Shown: positions 1 to 12,406 of the stretch, one piece after another
Layout: each line of letters opens with the position of its first letter
Position numbering within the stretch: position 1 is the first letter of the stretch
NCBI GenBank assembly: GCA_031761405.1
Contig: JASEVX010000011.1
Location: 32,476,140 to 32,540,139 of the forward strand
Length of the DNA: 64,000 nucleotides
Source: Serripes groenlandicus
Lineage: Eukaryota > Mollusca > Bivalvia > Cardiida > Cardiidae
Direction: 5' to 3'
Notes under the pieces: generated by a model
What the model saw: only the letters and a program-made list of their open reading frames with translations
Databases searched by the model: none
Told to the model about the DNA's origin: nothing
Translations under genes and position numbers: made by a program

Positions 1-299
1 GATCTGTGGTCTCAGCAATGTGTCTATGCGTCTACACGTAGGAGAGTATCGGACATGTGTGCGTCATTTGGATTGGTTTATGTGTATTATATTCAGTTCT
101 GTCAAAACGAAGAAACGACAGTGAAAAACACCACAGTTGATGTTCGTGTATAGCGGGGTCAACAATCATGGGTGTCCGACGATCAGCATACACCAACAAT
201 GACGGATTTTGACATGGTGTAGCAAACAGAAGGCTAAAGTTACAAACTTCTTTTGGACAAACCGGATTAACCTGTCAAACTCCGAAAGCAGTTTGCTTC

Positions 300-412
300 A
301 TCCCATTACTACTGGTCCATTTATCCTGACACCAGCCAGTTAGTCGTAATGCTCAACCCGCAATCCCGAGCGTCATTTCTACCATTGTTATAGTCGTTAT
401 AGTTGTTGGTAG
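300..412 (-). mobile_element. SINE body fragment
   Basis: CTACTGGTCCATTTATCCTGACACCAGCCAGTTAGTC-type sequence followed by GCAATCCCGAGCG. Head and tail are absent. Confidence 0.5.
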
Positions 413-2430
413 ACTTTGACATGGACATATATGCACATACCTATTTGTTGAAGAAAGCAGTAACTTGACTGGTAGTTATGTCTGTATATTACCTGGTAGT
501 CTAGCCTAGAATGCGGTCATTGTTGCACATCTTCAACTATTCAAGATGAATAGTCCACACATATTATTATTGAAAGAGAATCAACTCAATATTGTTTTTA
601 CTTAGTTTTGACTGTACTTGATTATTGGAAAATATGTCTGTGTTTAGTCAGTTTGACCTGACGCTGAACAGTCGTGAGCACCATCTAGTGAATTGGGATC
701 TTGGTTTAGTAATTCGTAAAAGGATGCATTTGGATATACGTATAAGGTATACATGAACAGTGAAGACTATGGTGATCCTGTGTGGGATGCACCGGCTCGC
801 CTAAGTATTCACTGTACGCACGTCCGCAGATACATTTCGACCAAATATCGTTTGACGTCGCTCACTTTTTTCCTCTTGTCGGCTTACATAGTACTGAATG
901 GAGCACTCAAACAACATTACACGCATACCATACATTAAAAAGAGTTCGCTTGCCTTTGTATGAATAATACGAGTCGATTTAAGCGACGTTCACCTTTGCA
1001 GTCAATATCGTAAGTGGTTGACAAGTATTTATATCCTGTCGATGACCTTTGCAGAGCAAAGTGTCTAACAAAAAGAACTAATAAGCCATATCCGGAAAAT
1101 GTTGTTTGTCAAGGCATACTGGGTAATAAGGAGGACGTTGGACGTTTTTTTCTGACAGGAGCTTGATAAATTAGAAAATTGGACGAATGTCAATAGACCC
1201 GCCAGATGAACGCAATACAAATGTAACATTTGAGTGCAGGATAAACATTGTTGTGCTCAATGTGACGGTTTAATTTAAAATATTTTACAAGACTACTTTA
1301 ATAAAACTGAAAATATGAAAATAAGAGGACCAAAAGAATAGCATTTAAATATGCTAAATGGAATGAGTTAATGGTGTTTTAGGTCTAAATATAAATATAA
1401 GATTATTTTTATTGCCATTAGATGTGCTAAATTTAGTTCGTTTTATTCAATAACACCGATTGTAAAATATGTCAATATCATTTATTGGATGAAGACCTTA
1501 GTTAAAGCTATCTTTGTTCTTTTTAACCTGTAGTGAATCACAAAAGGCCCTTGTCGTTTCAATAGTTAAGTTCCATTCACGAACTGAGAGACCGTAGACA
1601 ACTGATGTTTCCAATTGATCTAATAGAAATGTCAACTTTATTTCATGGGGAGCTCGAGTGTTCTGTCAATTCTAAGTAGATAATATTTCCTTTTTTATCC
1701 GATTATATGTTAATAATACCCCTAAAATGCATGCGCTAGAAACTATCATATTTTACTATGCATACGCATCGATGTAAAGATATGTTTGCTATGTTAATAC
1801 ATATTATATCAGCTGTGATAATGTTGGTATCCAACTTATTATTGATTTTTTTGCTATACTGTTTAATCGAGACTATGTAATTATCAAAAGTGTTTCTTAC
1901 GTAAAATGTCTTTAAATTGTGAATGACGCAAAAATTGTATTAAGATCGTTTTCTTTTCTTTCTTTTTTACTGATAGCAATGTATTAATGACGAACTATTT
2001 ATTTAGGTCAATGAATCGTCGTGTTAGATGAATCCTCCAATCCAATTATATTTTTCAACAAGCACATGTCTGGATGATCGATTTGTTAAGACAACCTAAC
2101 CACACTGAGGCTTGGGTTTAAGGTGTTAAGACTACACCCATTGTGAACGAGACCATAGTGCCTACCGACAATACGTGAATTGCTCTCATACAAAATATGC
2201 TCAAGAACGATCAAACTGTAGTATATGTATTTGTTAATATTTGGTATATTTCTCGCCCTCGCTTCATAGAACATCGGGACTGCAATTATATAATCATGTT
2301 ATAAAGGACACTCGCCGAGTACAAGTCAACGGCTGTTATTTTATTTGGTTGATTCGGTTATCATATGTCTATGTGTTCGACGTGCTAGGGAGGAATCTGC
2401 CGTTGTCGAGTGATTAGCGTCGGATATCTG
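413..2430. other. No gene seen
   Basis: AT-rich sequence with only short chance frames (61 codons at 753-967). Apart from the low-copy repeat at 1000-1320, nothing is recognised. Confidence 0.6.
1000..1320 (+). repeat. Low-copy repeat shared with 6490-6790 and 16830-17065
   Basis: Shared landmarks in order: GCAGAGCAAAG, AACTAATAAGCC, GTTGTTTGTCA, a CAATAG or CAATAA stretch, and ATTTACATTGT..AAACG. Divergence is high, and the third copy is the weakest. Confidence 0.45.
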
Positions 2431-2554
2431 AATGAATGAATGTATATTGTTTTATGGCGCATCGACAGCTAAGGTCATTTAGCGCGCATTTAAATTGTAT
2501 TATTCATGTTCCCTGGGTGAACAAACCAGTACTAGGTTAGAAAATGTGCCTTGC

Positions 2555-2760
2555 CCAAGGGAATCGGATATCTGAAACCAGGCGTTCCGGGTTCGATTCC
2601 AAGTCGCGGCAGGACGGTAATGGTTGGGTGCCCTTGGGAAAAGCACACATTATCTTGCCGTGTACCGGTTTGTTTACCCAGGAATCATGAATATGTGATC
2701 TGTTGCCGTGATATAACTGGAATATTATTGAAAACGGGGTTAAACCCCAATTAAACAATT
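2555..2760 (+). mobile_element. SINE-like element
   Basis: B-box-like CCGGGTTCGATTCC near 2590, TGTTTACCCAGGAATCATG, and the 3' unit GTGATATAACTGG..GAAAACGGGGTTAAACCCCA. The A box is not convincing. Confidence 0.6.
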
Positions 2761-2934
2761 GACGTGCTAGGAAAATCCAAGTTTGTTGTGTCTGACTAAA
2801 GTGTTCATCATGTTCACAGGGTTCAGACTCATTTATACACATTCTGTTTTTATCATGATTTACGAAACAGTGGATAAAACAGTTATATGCATAAATATGA
2901 TTTTGTTTGTGATGAATGTTAAGGTCAAAGTATA

Positions 2935-3215
2935 CATTAGAGGAGTAAACAGTTCGACAATGGACAAAAGACCATTAGAAATCACGGCAAAAGCCAGGGG
3001 TCAAAACGATCAAATACAAAAGAGGCAAAATAAAGCGAATCAATGGAGTGCCCAGGCCATATACGCTATTAGATTCCTTCCCCCATTTCATTAAATATGT
3101 CCAGTATTGAAGGACTTATTTAATTACGAACGTCATGGAACTTGTCAAATGTCCCTAGGCTACATAGCGTTTAACTCTTTACGACATGCACACGAATGCT
3201 GACGTAATCTGCAAC
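2935..3215 (+). repeat. Low-copy dispersed repeat, matches 10070-10360
   Basis: Shares AGAAATCACG..AGCCAGGGGTCAAAA-type sequence and the following ATTAGATTCCT and CACACGAAT..TCTGCAACAG blocks in order with 10070-10360. An open stretch (2783-3094) crosses the edge of the repeat and is not conserved in the other copy. Confidence 0.6.
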
Positions 3216-4097
3216 AGATCTTGGAAATAAAATGTGGAATAGGAGGAATTGCGTATTGGATGCAATTGTTCAACTCTTTCCAATCATAATACACGTGATT
3301 TCAGTTATTACAATTTCAAATATTTGTTTTTGTTTATGTCTTTGAAATCGTATCCTGCACATGTGTTTGATGTAGGAAATGGCTATGAGAAATAGTGTAG
3401 CTACCCCCAAGTGATAACACGTATGTGGAGGGGAGGGGTAAAGGTTTGTTCAGTTATTTAGATGTTTATCTTCCCATGCATCAGTATACATGTAGCGAAT
3501 TTGCTTAACGCTTTACTGTCGAATTTCAAAAAGTTGACTCTTCCATGTTGGAAGTTGGATCACTCCATTTTTTTTCATCCTACAGGGTTTTGGTTAAAAT
3601 TAAAGGCTAAGTGGTACATGTAATCAATGCATATTTCAGAGGAGAGACAGATTATTATGAGCTGTCTCACCTGAATCTGCTTTGTTTGCAAAAAGCCTTT
3701 TTGTCAGTAAACGAAAGCCTGATAGGCAGACCGACATACGGACGGACAGAAGGACAGACCACGAAATTGTGATCCCTATAGGTCTCAATTCATATTCAAG
3801 AAACACGAAAATGGGTGGCGTTACCAATTGCAGGATGAATTCAGCGGGAAGTCGATTAACAAATAATGTCGACCTTCAAGGCGTATTTTGTTCCGATATG
3901 CTCTCAGTTATGCTTTAAAGCACGCGGTTGTAAAGGCAAACCAGCTTAAAGGAAATTATTTAAAATGGTGCAATTATTAAACAAATTATTGCTTCCACAT
4001 ATTGTCTTGGTCTTTCCACTTTGTTTGAAATGAAATCGTTAATTCGAGAGCAGCAGTGAGATTTTAGGACAGTCTTCGTATCACCGATAACTCATTG

Positions 4098-4275
4098 GTT
4101 TGGTTTTTACGTCGCTTCCGACAATTTTCAGTTATATCACGTTGTCTCTTTGGTAAGTAAGTCCTACTGGTCCATTTATCCCGATGCAAGCTATTCAGTC
4201 GTAAAACTAAGCCCGCAAAACTGAGCTCCATTGAGGGCAGTTATTACTACAGTTGTTAAAGTCTTGATAATTCAT
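4098..4275 (-). mobile_element. SINE fragment inside the low-copy repeat
   Basis: CAGTTATATCACGTTGTCTC, GGTCCATTTATCCCGATGC, GAGGGCAGTTATTAC. The counterparts are at 53020-53175 and 63258-63412. Confidence 0.65.
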
Positions 4276-4475
4276 TGGAGAAAGCCAGTATTACATTTGC
4301 AACATATGTAGATCCAGATATATACATGCGTATCCTAGCATAATGAGCTAATTTTGCATTTTGCGACAACCAGTCGTATAAGCGTTCAACAACATCATGA
4401 GATACGGTATACATTTAGATCCGATAGAGTGAAAACGCAGACGTATCTTTAGCCAGACTTGATATTAATACATTT

Positions 4476-4686
4476 AGACTTTCCAACCAGACACTTTCTG
4501 ACGCTTCTGCAGCAGCCGATTTTTGAAAATATTCCGAGAAAAGGAAAAGTTGAGCATTTTTACTTTTATCACAATGTTTTTAACTTTTTCAATAATTATA
4601 CTTTTGTTTCTGTAGATGTTCCATAATTTTACATATATGATTTGAAATTCTTCTGCTGCAGATTTGTTATAAGTGGGAAAGGGTTA
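4476..4686. mobile_element. Family C MITE
   Basis: GACACTTTCTGACGCTTCTGC start. GTGGGAAAGGGTTA end complete. Confidence 0.7.
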
Positions 4687-5515
4687 TGCTTAGGGATGGT
4701 GATGCAGGAACTCTGTTAATTTACTAACGTGAAACTTCCTCAAGGCTGAACGTCACGTGGTATGTGTCTTGCAGTGGATATCGAAAAAGCACTGCGATTA
4801 CTTGAACCGATCAATTTTAGGATCCAAGAATAAACGGCCAAAGGGATAATGCGGTTGAATCAGTTACGGAAATTATCGAAATCTTATTATCAGCGCAGCA
4901 ATTTCACGAAAAACCATGTAATGAAACGTCAACAGTATTACGCTGATTATATAAAAACGACGAGAATCATTTATGTTTGCCCATTATTGTGAATCAATGG
5001 CAGGTATAGGTACAGCTGTTTCTATATGATATTTCTATACTTTCAGACATGAATATTTTTAACAATAAGTCTATATTGTCGATAACGTTTTCAACCAAAA
5101 AAGTTGTTGCAGAAAACCCGGCAGTTTAGGATTCAAGCTTTCGTTAAAATGGAGGGAAAAGCTATCCGACTTAGATTATTTATATGCAAATTTAATCAAG
5201 TGATGCATTTATCTTCGCGCAATACATATAAACTTACGAGGTTCGTTTAAAGTTGTTTTGTATAAAAATCAAAGTTTACGTACTTATCATATCCAAAATG
5301 TGTCAGAAAATCCTTAAAGATGTCCAGTTCAAATATTCGTCATATAGATTCAATTTGGAAATGAAATCTCAGTGAATGAGATAAAATAAATATGATTTAT
5401 TTCCAAATTGTCTATGCATGTGATGAAGATCTTCGTGTTGCCTTACAAATTACATCGTAAACAACACTGCTCTTGGTAAGTATGTTTTTCAACTCTTTCA
5501 GCGCCAATGACACTA

Positions 5516-6052
5516 CGAGGGTATAGCCAGAAATTCGTGGAATTGTTCAATAAAATCAACATTCTTTTACATTTTCAAACGAATAGGAAGAAAACTTGTT
5601 TGATAACATGAGGTCAGTATAGCCCCCGCAGTTGAATCTTCAGAAAACGACATCAACGTCACAACTTCTCAAAGTAAGCGCCGTTCGCCTCTACACAACG
5701 TCGATGTCTCGCTACCCACTTCCGGTAAATGTCACTAAACCACTTTGCCTTGTACGAATATACCTCGCGTCAAATGTGCAGACTTTCGCGCCTTTTAATT
5801 TGGTTTCCATGTGAGTTATCAACAAAACAAAAAAGTTGTATATGGTTATTTTAGCAACTGCGGAGGTACGCGCGACCACATGTTACCATAGTGACCACTA
5901 CGTTGCCATTATTACATGCTATACGGTGAAATTCGCATTCCGCATTACAAATTACAAATTACCTTATAACTATTGTATGAATGTTTTTAAGACATGCTGC
6001 CAATGGTTTTAATTTTATTGAACAATTCTGCGAATTTCTGGCTATACCCTCG
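5516..6052. mobile_element. 537-bp TIR element inserted at TA inside the low-copy repeat
   Basis: The 22-bp perfect terminal inverted repeats are at 5516-5537 and 6031-6052 (ends CGAGGGTATAGCCAG), and matching continues imperfectly inward (GAATTGTTCAATAAAA). TA flanks both sides (5514-5515 and 6053-6054). The related sequence near 51530 lacks the insertion and reads straight through the site, which confirms a TA target duplication typical of Tc1/mariner-type elements. The interior contains a 60-codon open stretch (5632-5814) resembling nothing I recognise, so it is treated as non-autonomous. Confidence 0.8.
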
Positions 6053-6059
6053 TATTGAG

Positions 6060-6470
6060 GTATTTGAAAACAATACAGGCGCTCAGGATTAATGGGTAAG
6101 CATAACGCCTTTATCTCTGATATCAGACATGATATAACTGAAAACATATTGAAGGCGGTGTTAAACACCAAACAATCAATCAATCAAACAAGGGTGTATA
6201 ATTGCTTTGATTTACCATTATTAATTGATCCGGGGCTCAAATCTCAAGTGATATTTACACAACCGATGTTATCCTATGGGATATAATTTACTTCTACGAT
6301 AAACGAGTGTGTTCATCCCAATTTGTATACTCTTGGTGCACAGGGTTGCAGGGTTAGCATAAAGACTGTTTGGCTTTTGTCAGGATAACTGGTAACTTAC
6401 CAAGGAAACGCCCTGATATACCTGAAAACTGTTGAACGTGGATTAAAACACCAAACAATCAATCCCTCCA
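6060..6470 (+). mobile_element. Two SINE 3' fragments
   Basis: 6120-6186 has GATATAACTGAAAACATATTG..GGCGGTGTTAAACACCA with CAATCAATCAATCAA. 6380-6467 has a second 3' unit, GAAACGCCCTGATATACCTG, with a short tail. Nothing coding lies between. Confidence 0.6.
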
Positions 6471-6489
6471 TATTTCTATGAATGTTCAC

Positions 6490-6790
6490 GATAACGTAAT
6501 ATGTTAAGTGAGTACGCGCTTCGCAGAGCAAAGGACAACTAATAAGCCTTATCTAAACAGGTTGTTTGTCAGGGGAATGGTGTAATTAAGACTGGAGGGT
6601 TGCCAGTTCTGGCAATAATGTAATATAAAGGGCAATTTTGACCAAGGTCAATAGTATATTCGGTGTGTCCTCCTAGAAAGGCAAAGAAACAAACCGGGAA
6701 TATTTACATTGTAAAACAATATTGAAACGCAATATTAATTTCTGTTTCGCTGTAGAGTTCTGACTTCCTTTTCCTATTACGAGTACAATG
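6490..6790 (+). repeat. Low-copy repeat shared with 1000-1320
   Basis: Same landmarks as 1000-1320, starting GCTTCGCAGAGCAAAGGACA. No ORF. Confidence 0.45.
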
Positions 6791-7118
6791 CTTAAATACA
6801 TAACAGAAAATCGTATTAAATTTAATTACCCTTTCACCTGGAAATAAAGCTTAGATGCTGCTTACATTCAAAATTGAGCGTAAAGATTCGTTAAGAAAAA
6901 CCGTGATATGCAAAACTTTAATTTCAATCAAAGATAATCGTTGTACAATGTTTCAAAAGTACATGATGGGTTTGTTCTGCCAAAAGAAACCATTAAAGCT
7001 GAATTAAATATGAATCAGAATTATCGAGGAACAAACACATATGTTGCTTTTGTGTATGTATATGCTGTACTCTACTCTACCAGCTATGGTAAATGAGCCC
7101 GTCTTTCAATTCTTGATA

Positions 7119-7332
7119 TTAACTCTTTCAGCGCCAAAGGCATTATTGAGGTTTTTTCAAACAATACTGATTCAGGCGAGTCAGCTCGTAACGATCTGTC
7201 TCACCTGAAATCAGCATTGTTTGCCTTTTAGTTATCAAAATAGTCCAACACTTTTATTACATGAGAAATAGAGACGCTCGATCTTTAACATGGAAGCGTC
7301 TACTTTAGACAATTCAGCGCTGAAAGAATTAA
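7119..7332 (+). mobile_element. Family B MITE in TTAA
   Basis: Reference copy. TTAACTCTTTCAGCGCC opens it and AGCGCTGAAAGAATTAA closes it. The centre is a foldback, GAGTCAGCTCGTAACGATCTGTCTCACCTG. Two arms of about 80 bp differ from each other, so only ends and centre pair. TTAA at both borders and CCC/CTC starts resemble piggyBac-type non-autonomous elements (inference). Confidence 0.8.
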
Positions 7333-8310
7333 GCCTATCCATTTAGTTTACTTTCAAATTAAACTGGCGTAAAACTCATAAGGCAACACTTCCAGATATA
7401 TACTGCAAAATATATATTTTCAGATAAACTGCATCATACGTAAAGGCGGATGTTGATGTATCCGACGAGATTCTAATCTTCACAGAATCAATGAACTAGG
7501 AATATCTTTAAGAAAGATAAACGGCGATCAATATGAGAAAACACTAAGAAATGCAACATGCGCATATTATTTGACTTTAATATCAGAAAGGTTCTATGTG
7601 TATACCAATCTCCATCCAGCTCCATCCAGCTTCAGTTTCTAGAAATAGATTATCAAGGCCGAGAATACACCACATGACTGGAGATTACACGAGGCTCCCA
7701 AGAGGTGTATAAGTATCAAGTGACGATAAATAACTGAAAACTTATCATGTTTCAAAAATAATTAATACGTTTTCACAATTTGTTTGACTGAAATTTATTT
7801 CTTAAGGAAAACAATTAAAAGTTAGTATGCAGAACATTTCATTTTAAAACTTCATCCGTTAGTGCCTCTCGTAGGATCATAAACTTAACTATGAACCAAT
7901 CAAACCTTTCATTTCCTTAATTTCTTCGACATTATTCATTAAATACAACATTTGATTGGTCTCCAATCTACATCATTTGTTAACATCTAGGTCAAAACTG
8001 AGGTTAAACAGCTATCCCCGAAAATAAAAACACAATCGTATGATGTGGTAAAATACCTTATTTCATTAAAGGATAAGTCAAGTATTGTTTGGCTTATCCA
8101 ATTATAAACCTCATCGAACTTGCCAATGTATCCAGAGCAATAACGTTTATTAAAGAACGTTCTGTGCGCGAGTTCCTTTATATTTGTGCTGTTTTTCGAG
8201 ATGAAAACAAAACGTTGACATTATTGTTGTCATCAAATAAGGACGGTGACAAGCTATATGCTCATATTAATGGCTGAGGTCATTGCGTCAAGTCCATACT
8301 TATATTGAAA

Positions 8311-8540
8311 TAAAGACTAATAACAAAGTTCGGTAAACTAATAACAAAGTTTCGTTAACTAATAACAAAGTTCGGTAAATTAATAAGAAGGTTCGGTAAA
8401 ATAATAACACGTTATGCTCTTATGAATGAATGGGGTCATTGAGTCAAGTCCATACGTATATTAAAATAAAGACTAATAACAAAAGTTCGGTAAATTAATA
8501 ACCCAGTTGGATAAACTAATATCAAAGTTCGGTAACATTC
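8311..8540 (+). repeat. ~20-bp AT-rich tandem repeats in two blocks
   Basis: Units of ACTAATAACAAAGTTCGGTA at 8311-8410 and again at 8470-8540. Each block is preceded by GTCAAGTCCATAC..ATA, so the whole 130-170 bp segment is itself duplicated. Confidence 0.75.
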
Positions 8541-9030
8541 GGTAACGTTACAACACGAGGTTAAAGGTCAGTAGAAGTACTGACCCGGTATAATTTGGTC
8601 GATATATATTTGAACGATATAACAGCAGTCTAAACGCATTGTTGTGTCTACGATTTCACAGATCACATAAGTCACACCGATTTATTTATTATATTTCATA
8701 TTTACGGCATCTGTAGATCTATATCGCATGGAATAACATTTCTGACGGGACACACCAGGGTATATATGTCAGTTACACAAACAGTGATCACCGCCTTCGA
8801 GTAGTCATTTATATTAACCATTATAGGCCTGCTTGGCGAGGTTAAACTTCAATTGCATATTTGGTGTGTCCTAAATCTAAACACTATCTGCGAAATATGT
8901 ATGCCGTGTTCGGTCTAAACAAATTTTCAGTTTTATCTGTGTCTACAGTGTTCAATAATAATTAATTGACACAAAACACGTCTAATTGTACTGGTTGTAG
9001 GAATTCAGCGGGTTACGTGCTAAAATAATT

Positions 9031-9382
9031 GATGAGCTATCGTCAATGTCTATTTTTAGAGACTCTTTACTAGTCACCTAATTATCATGTTGTAGGTTTA
9101 GCTGATCTATCGTCAATGTCTATTTTTAGAGAATCTTTACTAGTCACCTAATTATCATGTTGTAGGTTTAGCTGATCTATCGTCAATGTCTATTTTTAGA
9201 GAATCTTTACTAGTCACCTAATTATCATGTTGTAGGTTTAGCTGATCTATCGTCAATGTCTATTTTTAGAGTATCTTTACTAGTCACCTAATTATCATGT
9301 TGTAGGTTTAGCTGATCTATCGTCAATGTCTATTTTTAGAGAATCTTTACTAGTCACCTAATTATCATGTTGTAGGTTTAGC
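9031..9382 (+). repeat. 70-bp tandem repeat, five copies
   Basis: TATTTTTAGA recurs at 9051, 9121, 9191, 9261 and 9331, giving a constant 70-bp period. Only isolated substitutions occur. It ends where the family A MITE begins. Confidence 0.9.
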
Positions 9383-9393
9383 TACGGCTTAAA

Positions 9394-9650
9394 TGAGCCG
9401 TTCCACGAGAAAACCAACATTGTGGCCTCTGCGTAATGTATCGACCCAGATCAGCCTGCGCAGTCCGCGCAGGCTAATCCGGGCCGACACATTCCGTTTA
9501 CGGAGGAAAGAGGTATATGGTAATGTCTCCTGAAAAAGAAAATCCACAAGAGGCGAAACGTGTCTGTCCGGGTTAGCCTGCGCGGCATGCTTAGGCTGAT
9601 CAATGTCGATCCTTTAGTCCACAATGTTGATTTTCTCGCGGGACGGCTCA
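9394..9650 (+). mobile_element. Family A MITE, complete
   Basis: Reference copy. Terminal inverted repeats TGAGCCGTTCCACGAGAAAA and its inverse end the element. Between them are two GC-rich foldbacks (CAGCCTGCGCAG..CGCGCAGGCT, and CCTGCGCGGCATGC..AGGCTGATC) and a central GAGGTATATGGTAATG segment. The left end abuts the 70-bp tandem array. The right flank begins TA, as at most copies. Chance open frames through it give spurious 60-110 residue translations. Confidence 0.85.
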
Positions 9651-10069
9651 TATTACATAACGGCATTCCCCCTATACTAAGAAAGTTTTCCAGTTAGGTG
9701 TAGCAATCGGAATACCTCGGTGATGAATGAGTTCCGATTGTTAGGTGTAGTTGTCGTTCACTTCGTGTGTTTGATATTTACTCGTGCAAACGGCGGGATT
9801 GGGCTTTTAAACTTTGTGTGAACGATGACTATAAAGAACCAACATGGTTGCAAGCAGAAATGTACATTGTATTTACGGCGGTTTATCGGGTCCTTTCGGT
9901 AATCCGTAAGTAGGTCATTTTAAGCGTATTCAATAATTATACCTTCATTAATAGACTTTGGCTTATATATTTTCAGAGTCTTTTGTCACAAGTGGGCTGC
10001 ATGTGCGAAGGGTCCAAATATCTCTATGCAGTAACCGCGTTTTGTGTGTTATGTATATATTGTCAAAGC

Positions 10070-10360
10070 CAATATAAGAGAAGAAAAAAACAGTTGCCAG
10101 TATTGGACGAAAAGACCTTTAGAAATCACGCAGAATACCAGGGGTCAAAAGGTTCAAATACAAAAGCGTCCAAATGAAAGGAACCAATTGTATGTGCAGG
10201 TCGTTTACGTTATTAGATTCCTCCCTGATTCCATTAGATGTGACGAGTAGTGTAAGACATATTTAATTATGAACACCATGGGTTCACCATGGGTTCTGTC
10301 AAATAACCTACGTGTAAACCTTTCCCACGTGTACACGAATATTGAGTCATCCGCAACAGA
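10070..10360 (+). repeat. Low-copy dispersed repeat, matches 2935-3215
   Basis: Diverged copy of the segment at 2935-3215. It runs into a family C-like piece at about 10318. Confidence 0.6.
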
Positions 10361-10445
10361 CAAGTTTTGAGAACATTGAAGCAAAAAGAGAACTTGCTCA
10401 TGATGAACCAGTTCTCCTTTCGACACAATGTTTATTTATTATTAA
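10318..10445. mobile_element. Family C MITE fragment
   Basis: ACCTTTCCCACGTGTACACG, then a CAACAGACAAG block and a degraded centre. The right arm is missing after ATTAATTAA. Confidence 0.55.
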
Positions 10446-10535
10446 TTAAATGGATTTTCCATATGTTGGTCTAGACCAGAGAAGTGTTGAATGTGTGAAA
10501 TTGTTTCATGAAGATTATTGTAGTTGAAGGTGACC

Positions 10536-10990
10536 GTTCATTTCGCTCCATTATAACTAGGGACGAATTCGTTCATTTTGCTTCATTATAACTAGGGACG
10601 AATTCGTTCATTTCGCTTCATTATAACTAGGGACGAATTCGTTCATTTCGCTTCATTATAACTAGGGACGAATTCGTTCATTTCGCTTCATTATAACTAT
10701 GGAAGAATTCGTTCATTTCGCTTCATTATAACTAGGGACAAATTCGTTCATTTCGCTTCATTATAACTAGGGACGAATTCGTTCATTTCGCTTCATTATA
10801 ACTAGGGACGAATTCGTTCATTTAACTTCATTATAACTAGGGACGAATTCGTTCATTTCGATTCATTATAACTAGGGACGAATTCGTTAATTTAGCTTCA
10901 TTATAACTAGGCACGAATTCGTTTATTTCGCTTCATTAGAACTAGGGACGAATTCGTTCATTTAGCTTCATTATAACTAGGGACGAATTC
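10536..10990 (+). repeat. 35-bp tandem repeat, about 13 copies
   Basis: The unit contains ACTAGGGACGAATTCGTTCA and TTTCGCTTCATTATA. Single-base variants appear in individual units. It is open in no useful frame. Confidence 0.9.
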
Positions 10991-12189
10991 ATTACAGCCT
11001 CCTACCGTTTCAATAGGAGAGTTTCTTTCACGAAGGAAACGTTAATTGACATGTTTCACATTGATTCACAAACAGTGGCGACCTTGAAGACGAGACAAGT
11101 TCCGGTATTTGGTCAGTTCTGTGTCTAAGACGTTGTTGAGGTATACACTATTAACGGTAATTTGATTATATAATGGTGCATCTATATAACAAATGCAATT
11201 TCCAGTTATTGACTGCAGTCTTCTTCGCTTGATAAGACAAATTTGAGCTACTGAAAAACAAATTTCAGACTTGCACTAAGAAAACGAAACGTGAAGGTAT
11301 GGTATCATCAAGTGTAAATCCAGATCAACGTGCGCACCCTCGTTTAAAGCTGCATTCTGTGCCGACAAAACCACAACATTGTATAACTTATAAAAGAAAT
11401 TCCGAGGAAAATTGTACATTTAGACAGAATAACATAAATAGAATAGACAGACTGATATATAGCCATGCTTGATATGTTTGATATAATGGAACATGGAACA
11501 TGATTTGTTGTGTCAATTGCAACATCCCCAAGGCTAAATATCACGTGGTACGTGTCTGACAATGAATACCGAATAAACATGGTAACACTAGCATTATTAC
11601 TTGTGCGGAACAATTAAGGGACGCATGGACAACGGCCAAGGGGATAATGGGAATAAATCAGTTACGGAAATTATCGAAATCTTATTATCAGCGCAGCAAT
11701 TTTTACTAGGAACCTGTAATGAAATGCTAACAGCATGATTAATACAATATGCATAACAAAAACAACAGAATCGTTTATTGTTTCACATGCATGCGAATCA
11801 CGCATGGGTACTGGTGTTTCCCTTCGGCACTCGGTGGTATAGTCGACAACCCCACGTGATCTTCGACAAACCGCCATTTAAAAATAAACATACTCTTTTA
11901 TATATAAGTTTTAATAACAAAGACTGAGATTAACTTAGATTTAATTTTTAGATATATTTCTAAGTTGATGATAGTTGGAGAGTCATAAATAACGTTTTGT
12001 CTATCTTGTCGGTTTCACATTGACTAATGATATTTATATCACATAACCACGAGTACACAATAGGGATGTAACGGTGAATCTTAAACATTTCGATAGGACT
12101 TGATGAAATGGTAATGGCGTTGAAGCATGCCCAGCAGTTTGGGACTTAAATTCTCTCAATATGAGGAGAGTTCGTCTTAATACACAGAC

Positions 12190-12370
12190 AGACCTGGCTC
12201 TAAAACTATAACAGTTTAATCTGTGCTCAGAATGTGTGCTCAAGTATATGATTGGTCAGAAGCAAATTTGTTCTCCATATTGACCAATCAGAAGCCTTTT
12301 TTTGAGCATTGAGTTCATTTCTGAGCACTAAGAACGTTTTTAGAATTTTATAATTACCGAGCCTGGACTA
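12190..12370. mobile_element. Foldback element, probable MITE
   Basis: GATTGGTCAGAAGC at 12250 faces GACCAATCAGAAGCC at 12281 as a mostly inverted pair. Further out TGCTCAGAAT and ATTTCTGAGCAC face each other, as do CCTGGCTCTAAAA and GAGCCTGG. Borders are not exact and no target duplication was identified. Confidence 0.5.
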
Positions 12371-12406
12371 AGTGTAAACAACGTGTAAGTTTTTTTATAT
12401 GCTTTG

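Larger units (their letters stand above)
3490..6290 (-). repeat. Low-copy 2-3 kb repeat, copy 1 (inverted)
   Basis: Inverted relative to 51225-53560. It holds in order a family B-like foldback (3500-3700), the TTCGTTTACTG..CGGACGGACAG segment, a SINE piece (4098-4275), a family C copy (4476-4686), the GCCAAAGGGATAATGCGG segment (4838) and the TIR insertion 5516-6052. No gene is recognised: the open stretches at 3682-3918 and elsewhere have no family resemblance and are not shared intact with the other copies. Confidence 0.65.
6790..9030. other. Mostly unannotated sequence
   Basis: Outside the family B MITE (7119-7332) and the 20-bp repeats (8311-8540) no feature is visible. The 62-codon frame at 8089 starts with TTG and looks like chance. 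Confidence 0.55.

Noticed and set aside
3682..3918. 78-codon frame rich in Asp/Arg (RQTDIRTDRRTD)
   Set aside because: The run comes from a GGACGGACAG-type simple repeat inside the low-copy repeat, and the copies at 53.5 and 63.7 kb do not keep the frame.
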